This document shows, piece after piece, positions 43,403-52,497 of a DNA stretch of 64,000 nt; position 1 is the stretch's first letter; each line of letters starts with the position of its first letter. Below the pieces are notes generated by a model. That model saw only the letters and a program-made list of their open reading frames with translations, ran no database searches and was not told the origin of the DNA. This DNA is from Achromobacter deleyi (GTDB taxonomy: Bacteria; Pseudomonadota; Gammaproteobacteria; Burkholderiales; Burkholderiaceae_B): assembly GCF_016127315.1 (NCBI RefSeq), contig NZ_CP065997.1, positions 620,001 through 684,000 on the forward strand. Direction: 5' to 3'. Made by a program: the position numbers and the translations under genes.

Positions 43403-43698
43403 GGCGAGTCCTCCTGCCCAGGCAGAGCGATTGCCGCACTGCAATCGGCGGGTTCATCGAAGCCGGGCGGAATCGGCGGCAGGTCGGCCAGCGTCTGGTA
43501 CTCGCCCGGCCCAGCCTGGCCGGAGAGAAAGCGCCCCAGGTCGGCCTGGGCCACCTGCGCGCAAAACGTGCCGCCCTGCGCGCGCAGCCGGGCCGGATCG
43601 GCGGCAAGTGCATTCACCGGCAACTGCTGCGGCCAGCCACAGCCGGCCAGCACAAGCGCATGAACGGCGAAGGCGAACACGACGGGCGTGTGTTGCAT
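43399..43698 (-). CDS. trbK: TrbK-like entry-exclusion lipoprotein
   Basis: A 99-residue protein with signal peptide MQHTPVVFAFAVHALVLAGC, Cys20 being the lipidation Cys, and a short periplasmic part with two more cysteines (GGTFCAQ, EPADCSAA). It sits between trbJ and trbL, the place of TrbK in RP4-type systems. In this family it excludes entry of sister elements; the sequence is not close to RP4 TrbK by eye, so the call rests on position and lipoprotein form. Confidence 0.7.
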   Translation of the reverse strand: MQHTPVVFAFAVHALVLAGCGWPQQLPVNALAADPARLRAQGGTFCAQVAQADLGRFLSGQAGPGEYQTLADLPPIPPGFDEPADCSAAIALPGQEDSP

Positions 43699-43709
43699 GG
43701 CAGCCTCCG

Positions 43710-44465
43710 TCAGCGGTTGTAGAAATTGACGGGCTGCGGCGTGTACGGCGTGCCTTCGCCCAGGAAACGGCGCGTCACCTCGCGCCCGCGCTCCGTGGCC
43801 GCCGCCTGCCGCGCCAGTTCCAGCGCGGCCGCGCGGTCTTGCGTGATCTGGAGCCGCTGCGTCTGGATCGACTGCTTGGCCTGCAAGGCCAGCAACTGGT
43901 TCATGGCCTGCATTGCTTGCAGCGCACCCTCGGCCGACTGGCTCTTGCCCACGAGGTCGGCCAGCACGCTTTCGTCGTCGCTCAGGTTCTGCGATGCCTG
44001 GGCCTGCATCTGCATGGTGGTTTGCAGGCCGTTGAGCGTGTTCTTCCAACGCTCCTGCGCATCGATGTACATCTGATTGCCGCTCACCGTGGCGGCGTAC
44101 TTCTCGGGATACAGGCGCGCGAACTCGCGGTCGATGCTCGTCACGTCGTAGGCCAAGCCCTTGGCCTGCGCGATCAACCGCTGGGTGGTCGCCAGGTTCG
44201 CGCGCAACTGGCCGACCACGCTGGACGGCAGGCTGGCCAGGTTGCGTGCCTGGTTGATGAGCATCTGCGCTTCGTTCTGGAGCTGGCGGATCTGGTTGTT
44301 GATCTGCTCCAGCGTGCGCGCAGCCGTCATCGTGTTCTGAATCAGATTGGTCGGGTCGAGCACGATGTCGCCGACGCCGAACAAGGCATGCGCGGGCTGC
44401 GCGATGCCGAAGGCGAGCACGCAGACAGCGGTCAGCGCGGCGAGTTTGGGGGTATGCAATTTCAT
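43710..44465 (-). CDS. trbJ: Conjugal transfer protein TrbJ (VirB5-like)
   Basis: A 251-residue secreted protein with a signal peptide (cleavage after AHA), then long helices and coiled coil (TLEQINNQIRQLQNEAQMLINQARNL; QMQAQASQNLSDDESVLADLV). It belongs to the minor pilus/VirB5 family. Located between trbE and trbK. Confidence 0.94.
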   Translation of the reverse strand: MKLHTPKLAALTAVCVLAFGIAQPAHALFGVGDIVLDPTNLIQNTMTAARTLEQINNQIRQLQNEAQMLINQARNLASLPSSVVGQLRANLATTQRLIAQAKGLAYDVTSIDREFARLYPEKYAATVSGNQMYIDAQERWKNTLNGLQTTMQMQAQASQNLSDDESVLADLVGKSQSAEGALQAMQAMNQLLALQAKQSIQTQRLQITQDRAAALELARQAAATERGREVTRRFLGEGTPYTPQPVNFYNR

Positions 44466-46921
44466 GGCTGGTTCTCCTGGGGGTGGTCAGCGGTACGGAG
44501 GGAACCCGGCGCGAGGCCGGGGAACGAGGGCAGCAGGTCAGCCGCCCAATCGAGGCCGCGATGGCGCAGCCAGGCGCCCGCGAAGCCGGGCACGCCGGCG
44601 TCGGCCAGCACGCGGTCTATGTCTCGCTGGTCTTGCGGCGTGGAAGCGCCCGCGAAGGCCAGCGTCGCCGGCCCCAGGTCGAGGTCGAACACGCGGTTGC
44701 CGAGGCGGGATTGGTAGTAGTAGTCGCGCTTGGGCTGCGCGGTGGCTACGATCTCGATCTGCCGGCTGTTGAGGCCGAAGCCCTCGTAGATCGTGCGAAT
44801 CTGCGGTTCGGTCGCTTGCGGGTTCGGCAAGAAAATCCGACTCGCGCAGCTTTCGATGATGGCCGGCGCGATGGCCGAGTCCTTCACGTCCGCGAGCGAC
44901 TGCGTTGCGAAGATCACGCTGACGTTCTTCTTGCGCAGCGTCTTGAGCCACTGGCGGATGCGCGCCGCAAACACCGGGTCGTCGAGGAACAGCCACGCTT
45001 CATCAAGGATCAGCAGCGTGGGCGCACCATCCAGCCGCTCCTCGAAGCGCGCGAACAGGTAGCGCAGCACCGCGAGCACAGCGGCCTTGCTGTGCATCAG
45101 CTCCTCCATCTCGAACGCCTGCACATCGGCCGTGCCGAGGCGGTCATGGTCGGCATCCAGCAGCCTGCCGTGCGCGCCGCCCAGGACGTAGGGCGCGAGT
45201 GCCTGGCGCAACGTGTTCGATTGCAGCAACGCCGTCAGGCCCGTGAGCGTGCGCTGCTCCACCGGCGCGCTGGCCAGGCTCCCCAGCGCAGACCAGATGG
45301 CCGCCTTCTCGTCCGGGCCGACGGCCGCGCCTTCGTGCAGCAGGCGGCCTTCCACCCATTCGCTGGCCCAGGTGCGGTAGCCCTCGCGGTCGATGCGTGC
45401 GAGCGGCTGGAAGGCGATCTCGTCATCCGCGCCCAGGTCGTAGTGCTCGCCGCCCATGCCCAGGATGGCCGCACGGATCGAACGCCCCATGTCGAAGGCG
45501 AAGATGCGCGAGCCGCGATAGCGGCGGAACTGAATCGCCATCGTCGCCAGCAACACCGACTTGCCCATGCCGATGGGGCCAACCACCAGCGTGTTGCCCA
45601 CGTCGCCGATGTGCGTCACCAGCCGGAACGGCGTCGCGCCGTCTGTGCGCGTGACGATCAGCGGCGGGCCATCGAGATGCGCATTGCGCTCCTGGCCGGC
45701 CCATACCGCCGACACCGGCATCATGTGCGCCAGGTTCAGCGTCGAGACGATGGGCTGGCGCACATTCGCATAGGCGTTGCCGGGGATCGAGGACAGCCAC
45801 GCATCCACGGCGTTCAAGGTTTCGGGGATCGTCACGAAACCCCGGCCCTGAATCACACGCTCCACCATCCGCAGCTTCTCGTCGGCCACAGTAGCGTCTG
45901 CATCCATGACAGTGACGGTCGCCGTCAGGTAGCCGAAGGCGACTTGATCGCTGCCCAGCTCCTGCAACGCAGCATCCGCATCGGCGGCCTTGTTGTTGGC
46001 GTCGGTATCGACCAGCGGGCTTTCCTGCTGGAAAATCGTTTCGCGCAGCAGCGCGATGATGTTCTTGCGCTTGGCGAACCACTGGCGGCGCAGGCGCCCC
46101 AACTCCCGTTCCGCCTCAGCTTTGTCCAGGCAGAGAAAGCGCGTACTCCAGCGATACGCAAAGCCCAGGCGGTTGAGGTCGTCCAGAATCCCCGGCCAGG
46201 TCGAAGTCGGAAAGCCTCGCACCGACACCACGCGCAGGTGCTGGTCGCCCAGCATGGGCGACAGGCCGCCGACCAGCGCGGAGTCCGTCAGCAGCGCGTC
46301 GATATGGAACGGCACTTCGGGCACGCCGACGCGGTAGCGTCGCGTCGAGACGGTCGCGTGCAGGTAGGTTAGCGTCTGGCTGTCGTCCAACCAGGCGATC
46401 TCCGGCATCACGCCGTCGAGCAGGTCAAAGACGCGATCCGTCTCTGCGACGAAGGCCGTCAGACGCTCGCGCCAATCCACGCCTTCGGTGGGCCGGTTCT
46501 CGTACAGCATCCCCGCCGCGCGGGCGCGCGATTCCTCTGGCGGCAGGTACACCAGCGTCAGGTGGTAGCAGCTCTCGAAGTGATTGCCCGAGTCCTCAAA
46601 CGTGGCGCGGCGTTCCTCATCGACCAGCCAGGACAACGGTTCGGGGAAATCAGAGTGCGGGTAGTGGGCGGCGGCGCGGCGCTCGGCTTCGATGAACAGC
46701 GCCCAGCCCGAACCCAGGCGGCGCAGCGCGTTGTTCAAGCGCGCCGACGTGGCGATCAGCTCGCCTTGCGTCGCGCTGTCAAGGTCGGGGCCACGAAAGC
46801 GCGCCGTGCGCTGGAAGCTGCCGTCCTTGTTCAAGACGACGCCCGGCGCCACCAGTCCGGCCCAGGGCAGCCAGTCGGCGAGCAAGGCCGGGCGCTGGCG
46901 GTATTCGGCGAGGTTCAGCAT
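44462..46921 (-). CDS. trbE: Conjugal transfer ATPase TrbE (VirB4-like)
   Basis: The largest T4SS ATPase. Its 819 residues have the CagE/VirB4 N-terminal domain, Walker A GPIGMGKS at 448-455 and a Walker B LLILDEAWLFLDD further on. ATG 46921 is used; a longer open frame towards 47281 overlaps trbD and trbC and is not real. The stop overlaps trbJ by four bases. Confidence 0.96.
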   Translation of the reverse strand: MLNLAEYRQRPALLADWLPWAGLVAPGVVLNKDGSFQRTARFRGPDLDSATQGELIATSARLNNALRRLGSGWALFIEAERRAAAHYPHSDFPEPLSWLVDEERRATFEDSGNHFESCYHLTLVYLPPEESRARAAGMLYENRPTEGVDWRERLTAFVAETDRVFDLLDGVMPEIAWLDDSQTLTYLHATVSTRRYRVGVPEVPFHIDALLTDSALVGGLSPMLGDQHLRVVSVRGFPTSTWPGILDDLNRLGFAYRWSTRFLCLDKAEAERELGRLRRQWFAKRKNIIALLRETIFQQESPLVDTDANNKAADADAALQELGSDQVAFGYLTATVTVMDADATVADEKLRMVERVIQGRGFVTIPETLNAVDAWLSSIPGNAYANVRQPIVSTLNLAHMMPVSAVWAGQERNAHLDGPPLIVTRTDGATPFRLVTHIGDVGNTLVVGPIGMGKSVLLATMAIQFRRYRGSRIFAFDMGRSIRAAILGMGGEHYDLGADDEIAFQPLARIDREGYRTWASEWVEGRLLHEGAAVGPDEKAAIWSALGSLASAPVEQRTLTGLTALLQSNTLRQALAPYVLGGAHGRLLDADHDRLGTADVQAFEMEELMHSKAAVLAVLRYLFARFEERLDGAPTLLILDEAWLFLDDPVFAARIRQWLKTLRKKNVSVIFATQSLADVKDSAIAPAIIESCASRIFLPNPQATEPQIRTIYEGFGLNSRQIEIVATAQPKRDYYYQSRLGNRVFDLDLGPATLAFAGASTPQDQRDIDRVLADAGVPGFAGAWLRHRGLDWAADLLPSFPGLAPGSLRTADHPQENQP

Positions 46922-46935
46922 CGCGGCGTCCTCCC

Positions 46936-47208
46936 CTACACGTCCAACAGCGGGCGGTGCTTGATGTGCCGGGCGAACACGGCCATGAACTGCGGATCGA
47001 CGCGCGCGCCCCACATCGCCAGCGAATGGCCGACGATCCAGAGCACGACACCGGGAATCCACAGTTGCAGGCCCAGCCCGACAGCGGCGGCCAACGTGCC
47101 GTTGGCAATCGCCACGGTGCGCGGCGCGCCGCCCAGCAGAATCGGCTCGGTCAGCGAGCGATGCAGCGGCACCTCGAACCCGGCCGCGAAGGTGTCCGGG
47201 GCACTCAT
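46936..47208 (-). CDS. trbD: Conjugal transfer protein TrbD (VirB3-like)
   Basis: A 90-residue membrane protein with the VirB3 domain: PLHRSLTEPILLGGAPRTVAI followed by a hydrophobic stretch (NGTLAAAVGLGLQLWIPGVVLWIVGH). It lies between trbC and trbE. It is usual for VirB3 to act with VirB4. Confidence 0.93.
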   Translation of the reverse strand: MSAPDTFAAGFEVPLHRSLTEPILLGGAPRTVAIANGTLAAAVGLGLQLWIPGVVLWIVGHSLAMWGARVDPQFMAVFARHIKHRPLLDV

Positions 47209-47582
47209 ACGACGGCCCCGCCCGAGAAGCTGAAGAACGACAGGAAGAAGCTCGAAGCCGCGAACGCGATGGACAGGCCAAACACGATCTGGATCAGCTT
47301 GCGAAAGCCGCCCGACGTGTCACCGAACGCGAGCGCGAGGCCCGTGGCGATGATGATGATGACCGCGACGATGCGCGCCACCGGCCCCTGGATGGATTCG
47401 AGGATGGATTGCAGCGGGCCTTCCCAGGGCATCGAGGAGCCGGCGGCCTGCGCAGTGCCCGCAAGCAGCAGCATGAAGGCAGCGAGCATCAAGCCTTGCA
47501 TGGCCGGGCGAGCCAGGCCATCCAGCCGTGCGGGCCGAGGAAGCGGATTTGCGGAAATACGGAAAGCATCAACGTGCGTCAT
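47205..47582 (-). CDS. trbC: Pilin TrbC (VirB2-like)
   Basis: A 125-residue precursor of the conjugative pilin. A long leader with a hydrophobic segment ends near AQAAGSSMPW, and the mature part has two membrane helices (GPVARIVAVIIIIATGLALAF; LIQIVFGLSIAFAASSFFLSFF). In RP4-type systems TrbC is processed to a small circular pilin. It overlaps trbB and trbD by four bases at both ends. Confidence 0.93.
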   Translation of the reverse strand: MTHVDAFRISANPLPRPARLDGLARPAMQGLMLAAFMLLLAGTAQAAGSSMPWEGPLQSILESIQGPVARIVAVIIIIATGLALAFGDTSGGFRKLIQIVFGLSIAFAASSFFLSFFSFSGGAVV

Positions 47583-48613
47583 GGCAGTTCTCCAGAGTGG
47601 TCAGGGGACAGGGAGGAAAAGTCGGACTGCGGCAGCAGCTCCGGGAATGGAGCCTCCAGCGCATCCGCCAGGTGGTAGCCCACGCCATCGAAGCCGACGA
47701 CGCGGGCGATGCTCTCGATGCGGCGCTTGCGCCCGCGCCCGGCGATGTGGATGACCACGTTGACCGCTTCCGCGATCAGCGCGCGGGGCGGGTTCACCGC
47801 CACTTCGAGAATCAGTTGCTCCAGGCGCAGCAGCGCGCCCAGCGCGGAGCCGGCATGGATCGTGGCAATGCCGCCCGGATGGCCGGTGCCCCACACCTTG
47901 ACGAGATCCAGCGCCTCGGCGCCGCGCACCTCGCCGACGACCACGCGATCCGGGCGCAGGCGCATGGACGAGCGCACCAGCTCGGTCATGGACACCACGC
48001 CCGCGCGCGTGCGTAGCGGCACGTGGTCGCGGGCCGCGCATTGCAGCTCCACCGTGTCTTCAAGCACCAGCACGCGGTCGCCCGTCGCGGCGATTTCGGC
48101 CAGCAGCGCATTGGCGAGCGTGGTCTTGCCGCTGCTGGTAGCCCCGGCGATCAACACGTTCTGTCGCTCGCGCACGGCGCGAACGAGAAAGCCCGCCTGC
48201 GCGCTGGTCATCATTCCGTCGATGACGTACCGCTCCAGCGGAATCACGCCGATGGCGCGCTTGCGCAGCGCGAAGGCCGGCCCCGGCGCAGCGGGCGGCA
48301 GGATGCCTTCGAAGCGTTCGCCCGTCTCGGGCAGCTCGGCGGACAGCAGCGGCTGGCCGCGATGCACTTCCGCGCCGACGTGGGCGGCGACGAGGCGAAT
48401 GATCCGCTCGCCATCGGCTTCGGACAGCTCCACCCCCATCGGTGCGCGGCCTGACGAAAGCCGGTCGACCCACAAGGTTCGATCCGGGTTGAGCATCACT
48501 TCCACCACGTCCGGGTCTTCGAGCGCGGCGGCGATCAGCGGCCCCATCGCCGTGCGCAGCATCTGAATGCGGCGGTCGAGCGAGGTGGCGAAGGACGAAG
48601 GCGCGGCGCTCAT
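47579..48613 (-). CDS. trbB: Conjugal transfer ATPase TrbB (VirB11-like)
   Basis: A hexameric secretion ATPase of 344 residues. It has Walker A GATSSGKT (157-164), the ASP/His boxes (LVLEDTVELQ; MRLRPDRVVVGEVRGAEALD), and GTGHPGGIATIHAGSA. Last residues are Ser-rich. It overlaps the RHH gene and trbC by four bases. Confidence 0.96.
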   Translation of the reverse strand: MSAAPSSFATSLDRRIQMLRTAMGPLIAAALEDPDVVEVMLNPDRTLWVDRLSSGRAPMGVELSEADGERIIRLVAAHVGAEVHRGQPLLSAELPETGERFEGILPPAAPGPAFALRKRAIGVIPLERYVIDGMMTSAQAGFLVRAVRERQNVLIAGATSSGKTTLANALLAEIAATGDRVLVLEDTVELQCAARDHVPLRTRAGVVSMTELVRSSMRLRPDRVVVGEVRGAEALDLVKVWGTGHPGGIATIHAGSALGALLRLEQLILEVAVNPPRALIAEAVNVVIHIAGRGRKRRIESIARVVGFDGVGYHLADALEAPFPELLPQSDFSSLSPDHSGELP

Positions 48614-49074
48614 GAGGCACGCTCCTGCGCTTCGGCAACTGCCGCCGCGTCATCCATCCGCATCGGGTCGGGGTGCAGTTCCTCTACCACGTCGCGCACC
48701 AGGCTGCGCCCGCGCAGCAGGTGACGGCCCAACTGCTCCACGAACTGCTCGAACCGCGCCTTGCCCTGGGCACGTGCCGCGTCTTGGTGCGCCTCGGGAA
48801 CTGGCGTGCTGACCGTGAGGAAGTAGCGGATGAACAGCGCCAGCGTTTCGATTTGGATGTTCTGGTCGCGCTCCAGCCGCTCGGCCTGGCGCGACAGGCG
48901 ATCCAGCCGCTTGGCGATGGCGGCCTCGCGCTGGTCTGCCGCGTCCGGCGACAGCCAGGACGCCAAGGCAGCGGCGACGATGGACGACTTGGACACGCCT
49001 TTCTTGGCGGCCAGTTCGTCCAGGCGCTTGGCGTGCTCCGGCTGGATGAACAGGTTAAGGCGGTAGTGGCTCAT
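48610..49074 (-). CDS. CopG/RHH-type DNA-binding protein
   Basis: A 154-residue protein with a ribbon-helix-helix in the first 45 residues (SHYRLNLFIQPEHAKRLDELAAKKGVSKSSIVAAALASWL) and a helical charged rest. It sits between traG and trbB in all Tn4371-like elements I know of. It may regulate the operon or help recognise the transfer origin. Overlaps both neighbours by four bases. Confidence 0.85.
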   Translation of the reverse strand: MSHYRLNLFIQPEHAKRLDELAAKKGVSKSSIVAAALASWLSPDAADQREAAIAKRLDRLSRQAERLERDQNIQIETLALFIRYFLTVSTPVPEAHQDAARAQGKARFEQFVEQLGRHLLRGRSLVRDVVEELHPDPMRMDDAAAVAEAQERAS

Positions 49075-51071
49075 AGCTCGATTCCGTCGTTGGGGTCGAG
49101 GGAAGCCAGCCGGGCCGTGCGCTGCATGGCCGGATCAAGCTGGCGTGGAAGGGGAAGCGGCAGGTCGTCGTCGTCATCGAACAGCGCGAGGTCGGCTGCG
49201 GACGCGGCCAGATCGGGGTCATAGGCGACGGCTTCGGAGAGTTCGGGCTGACGGCGCGGGCCGCCGTCGTCGGTACTGCCCAGCTCATCAGCAGGAGCGG
49301 GAGCCGGTGCGGCGGGCATGGCGGGAATCGCCAGCCCGCTCCAGTCGTCGGGCCGCGAGGGCGGCGCGTCGGCGTACTGCCCGTCCACCAGCACGGGTGG
49401 CGGCAGCACGCGGGGCTTGAAATTGGCGTCCGCGTAGTAGCGCAGCTTCTTCGCACGGATCGGCGCCACGCTGGACACCATCACCACAGCGTCACCGGGC
49501 GGAAGCTGCATCACTTCGCCCGGCGTCAGCAGCGGACGTGCGGTTTCCTGGCGCGACACCATCAGGTGGCCGAGCCACGGCGCGAGCCGGTGGCCCGCGT
49601 AGTTGCGCTGGGCGCGCAGCTCGGTGGCCGTACCCAGCGTCTCGGAAATCCGTTTGGCGGTGCGCTCGTCGTTCGTGGCGAACGTCACGCGCACATGGCA
49701 GTTGTCGAGGATCGAATGGTTCTGCCCATACGCCTTGTCGATCTGGTTCAGGCTTTGGGCGATGAGGAAGCTGCGGATGCCATAGCCCGCCATGAAGGCC
49801 AATGCCGTCTCGAAGAAGTCCAGGCGCCCAAGCGCCGGGAACTCGTCGAGCATCAGCAGCAGCTTGTGGCGGCGCGCGATGCCGTCGGAGCCATCGAGCG
49901 ATTCCGTCAGCCGCCGCCCGATCTGATTGAGGATCAGGCGGATCAGCGGCTTCGTCCGCGAAATATCCGAAGGCGGCACCACGAGGTACAGCGACACCGG
50001 ATGCTCGGCCGCGATCAGGTCGGCGATGCGCCAATCGCAACGCGACGTGACTTCGGCCACCGTGGGATCACGGTACAGGCCGAGGAACGACATGGCGGTG
50101 CTCAACACGCCGGAGCGTTCGTTGTCCGACTTGTTGAGCACTTCGCGCGCCGCCGAGGCCACGACCGAATGCGGGCCATCGCCGAGATGCGGCGTGGTCA
50201 TCATCCGGTGCAAGGTCAGCTCGAACGGGCAAGCCGGGTCGGAGAGGAAGTTGGCGACGCCGCGCAGCGTCTTGTCTTCGCCCGCGTAGAGCACATGCAG
50301 GATGGCGCCGACCAGCAGCGCGTGCGAGGTCTTTTCCCAATGGTTGCGCCGCTCCAGCGCGCCTTCGGGATCGACCAGAATGTCCGCGATGTTCTGCACG
50401 TCGCGCACTTCATGCGCGCCGCGCCGCACCTCCAGCAGCGGGTTGTAGGCCGCCGACTTCGCATCGGTCGGGTTGAACAGCAGGCAGTGGCTGAACCGAC
50501 TGCGCCAGCCTGCGGTGATCTGCCAGTTCTCGCCCTTGATGTCGTGGATGACGGCCGAGGCCGGCCAGGACAGCAGCGTCGGCACCACCAGGCCAACGCC
50601 TTTACCGCTGCGCGTGGGTGCGAAGGTCAGGACGTGTTCCGGCCCTTCATGCCGCAGGTACTGACGGTCGTGCTGGCCGAGGAACACGCCGGCCGGCTGC
50701 GTGAGTCCCGCCTTGCGAATGTCATCCGCGTTCGCCCAGCGGGCCGAGCCGTAAGTCGTGACCAGGCGCGATTGCCGCGAGCGCCAGATCGACATGCCAA
50801 TCGCCACCAGCACGGCGACGAGACCACTGCCGCCCGCAATAGCGCCGCCGATGTCGAACACGCGGGGCGCGTAGGCATCGAAGAAGAACCACCACTCGAA
50901 CAGTCGCCACGGGTGATAGACCGGCGTGCCTAGAAAATCGAACCACGGCGAGCCAAGGCGTAGTTGATAGCCCAGGGCCGCTGCCGTCCATTGTGTGGCG
51001 CTCCACACACCGGCGATCACGATGCCGAATACCACGGCGATCTGACCGAACAGCACGTTCGTCCCTTGCAT
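49071..51071 (-). CDS. traG: Type IV coupling protein TraG (VirD4-like)
   Basis: The coupling ATPase that brings the relaxosome to the secretion channel. Its 666 residues have two N-terminal membrane segments, Walker A FAPTRSGKG (150-158) and Walker B LLLMLDEFPALGRL. The conserved VRVTFATNDERTAKRISETLG block follows. ATG 51071 opens with MQGTNVLFGQIAVVFG; an upstream start at 51122 would add a non-conserved leader. First gene of the mating-pair operon; the relaxase partner is outside the window. Confidence 0.95.
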   Translation of the reverse strand: MQGTNVLFGQIAVVFGIVIAGVWSATQWTAAALGYQLRLGSPWFDFLGTPVYHPWRLFEWWFFFDAYAPRVFDIGGAIAGGSGLVAVLVAIGMSIWRSRQSRLVTTYGSARWANADDIRKAGLTQPAGVFLGQHDRQYLRHEGPEHVLTFAPTRSGKGVGLVVPTLLSWPASAVIHDIKGENWQITAGWRSRFSHCLLFNPTDAKSAAYNPLLEVRRGAHEVRDVQNIADILVDPEGALERRNHWEKTSHALLVGAILHVLYAGEDKTLRGVANFLSDPACPFELTLHRMMTTPHLGDGPHSVVASAAREVLNKSDNERSGVLSTAMSFLGLYRDPTVAEVTSRCDWRIADLIAAEHPVSLYLVVPPSDISRTKPLIRLILNQIGRRLTESLDGSDGIARRHKLLLMLDEFPALGRLDFFETALAFMAGYGIRSFLIAQSLNQIDKAYGQNHSILDNCHVRVTFATNDERTAKRISETLGTATELRAQRNYAGHRLAPWLGHLMVSRQETARPLLTPGEVMQLPPGDAVVMVSSVAPIRAKKLRYYADANFKPRVLPPPVLVDGQYADAPPSRPDDWSGLAIPAMPAAPAPAPADELGSTDDGGPRRQPELSEAVAYDPDLAASAADLALFDDDDDLPLPLPRQLDPAMQRTARLASLDPNDGIEL

Positions 51072-51216
51072 AACCTCGCCTCCGATCACGGCACACGGAG
51101 GTGCCGCAGCACTGAGGATCAAGGCGTGCGTACAGGCCGGTCAAAGGCCGTTATGGCTGTGATTTAGGCCGAAAAAGCCAGATTTCTTGCAGGGTCGAAA
51201 GCCATAAGAACGCAGC

Positions 51217-51278
51217 GTGCGCGAGCACGTTGCGGCGTGACGAGGTCACGGCGAGAACTTTGTCGCTACGAAGCGACT
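51217..51278. repeat. Three consecutive stem-loops between eexN and traG
   Basis: CGTGC-GCGA-GCACG (51217-51230), CGTGAC-GAG-GTCACG (51237-51251) and GTCGCT-ACGA-AGCGAC (51263-51278) follow within 62 bases. The region from 51072 to 51287 is otherwise gene-free. Reading on the minus strand it separates the eexN-like gene from traG and may be a leader or attenuator of the transfer operon. Confidence 0.5.
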
Positions 51279-51287
51279 ACAACAAGG

Positions 51288-51515
51288 TTATTTGGATTTC
51301 TGCTCAGGTCGATCACCGAAGAAGCGGCGATTGGCGGCTTCGGCCGCACGGCGGCAAAGTTCATCGCCGACCTTCGCACGATCCTCCTTGCATTGCCGTT
51401 GAATCTCCTTGATGCGCTCGGGATGCGCCGCGAGGAAATCCACGGTTTCCGAAGGTTGAGACGAGCCACATGCGGTCAGTGCGACGGTCAGCATCAGTAG
51501 CATCACTCTGTTCAT
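51288..51515 (-). CDS. EexN-like lipoprotein (entry exclusion)
   Basis: A 75-residue lipoprotein: signal peptide MNRVMLLMLTVALTACG with the lipobox Cys, then SSQPSETVDFLAAHPERIKEIQRQCKEDRA and CRRAAEAANRRFFG. The two later Cys and the VDFLAAHPERI motif agree with EexN-family proteins, which stop entry of related elements. The start ATG 51515 fits the signal peptide. With trbK-like this gives two potential exclusion lipoproteins on the element. Confidence 0.78.
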   Translation of the reverse strand: MNRVMLLMLTVALTACGSSQPSETVDFLAAHPERIKEIQRQCKEDRAKVGDELCRRAAEAANRRFFGDRPEQKSK

Positions 51516-51540
51516 GATTCCAGTCCTTTCGTCGGATGGT

Positions 51541-52455
51541 TCAGGCATCGTCGGCAGCGTCGATACCGTCTGCCGAATCAATGAAGGCCACACGCTCGAT
51601 GAACCGAGCCAGCATCTCGGACGGCTCCGCATCGCGGCGTAGCAGATAGGTCGTAAGCATGTATGGCTTGCCTGCCAAGCGGCGGGCCACGACACCCGGC
51701 TCGCGGCTGGAGGCGATATGCGCCTCGCCCGCTAGGCCCAAAGCCAGGCCAGCGGAAACCAGCGTCATCATCACGTCGAAGGTTGCCACGCGCTGCGCAA
51801 TCAGCGGCTCCTGATCGAGCTTGCGCAGAAAACGATCGATCTGCCGCGCGTGGCCTTCGCAGACCGCCGGGTCGCCCAGTGCCAACGGATAGCGCAGCAC
51901 TTCTTTCAGCGGAACCTGTTTGAAGGCGAGCACGGGATGGCGGGCTGGCACCGCTACCATCAGTTCATCTTCCCAAGCAGGTGTGACCAAGATACCATCG
52001 CCTCCATCCTCTGCCATCGAAAAACCTACGTCATACAGATCTTCATGCAAACCCTTGATCTGCAGCCCGAGCGGCACCTCAAACAGACGCATCTCAACTT
52101 CAGGGTCCTCTTCACGGCATCGCGCCAGCAAAGTTGACAATCGTGTGGGTGTTACACCATCAGACAAGGCAATGCGTAACTGGCCTAAAAATCCGTTGGT
52201 GGCCGACTTGACGCCATCACGGGCCTGATCCAATGCGGTAAAAATGCGCGGGACATGCTCCAAAAGCTGTCGCCCGGCACGGGTTAGTTGAGTGCTTCGG
52301 GTAGTACGAATGAATAAACGAGCACCAAGTTCCTCTTCTAATTCTTTGATAGTGCGTGAAAGTGGAGATTGGTCGATATGTAGTCGTTCAGCGGCGCGAG
52401 CGAAATGAAGTTCCTCCGCAACGATGAGAAAGCAGCGAAGATGTCGAAGCTCCAT
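51541..52455 (-). CDS. LysR-family regulator of the element
   Basis: A 304-residue LysR protein: helix-turn-helix MELRHLRCFLIVAEELHFARAAERLHIDQSPLSRTIKELEEEL, then the effector domain (LRIALSDGVTPTRLSTLLARCREEDPEVEMRLFEV). ATG 52455 has GGAG eight bases upstream and is preferred to the GTG at 52464. Tn4371-like elements carry a LysR-type regulator (called TraR) upstream of traG, so it may control transfer. It lies 42 bases after dgkA on the same strand. The base composition shifts within the gene: the 5' part is clearly more A+T-rich than the 3' part. Confidence 0.85.
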   Translation of the reverse strand: MELRHLRCFLIVAEELHFARAAERLHIDQSPLSRTIKELEEELGARLFIRTTRSTQLTRAGRQLLEHVPRIFTALDQARDGVKSATNGFLGQLRIALSDGVTPTRLSTLLARCREEDPEVEMRLFEVPLGLQIKGLHEDLYDVGFSMAEDGGDGILVTPAWEDELMVAVPARHPVLAFKQVPLKEVLRYPLALGDPAVCEGHARQIDRFLRKLDQEPLIAQRVATFDVMMTLVSAGLALGLAGEAHIASSREPGVVARRLAGKPYMLTTYLLRRDAEPSEMLARFIERVAFIDSADGIDAADDA

Positions 52456-52497
52456 TGTGCTCACTCCACTTTAATTCGTCTAATTTCATTTGCGCGG

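Noticed and set aside
46921..47281. Long N-terminal extension of TrbE
   Set aside because: It covers trbD and part of trbC in another frame and shows Arg/Ala-rich noise rather than VirB4 sequence.
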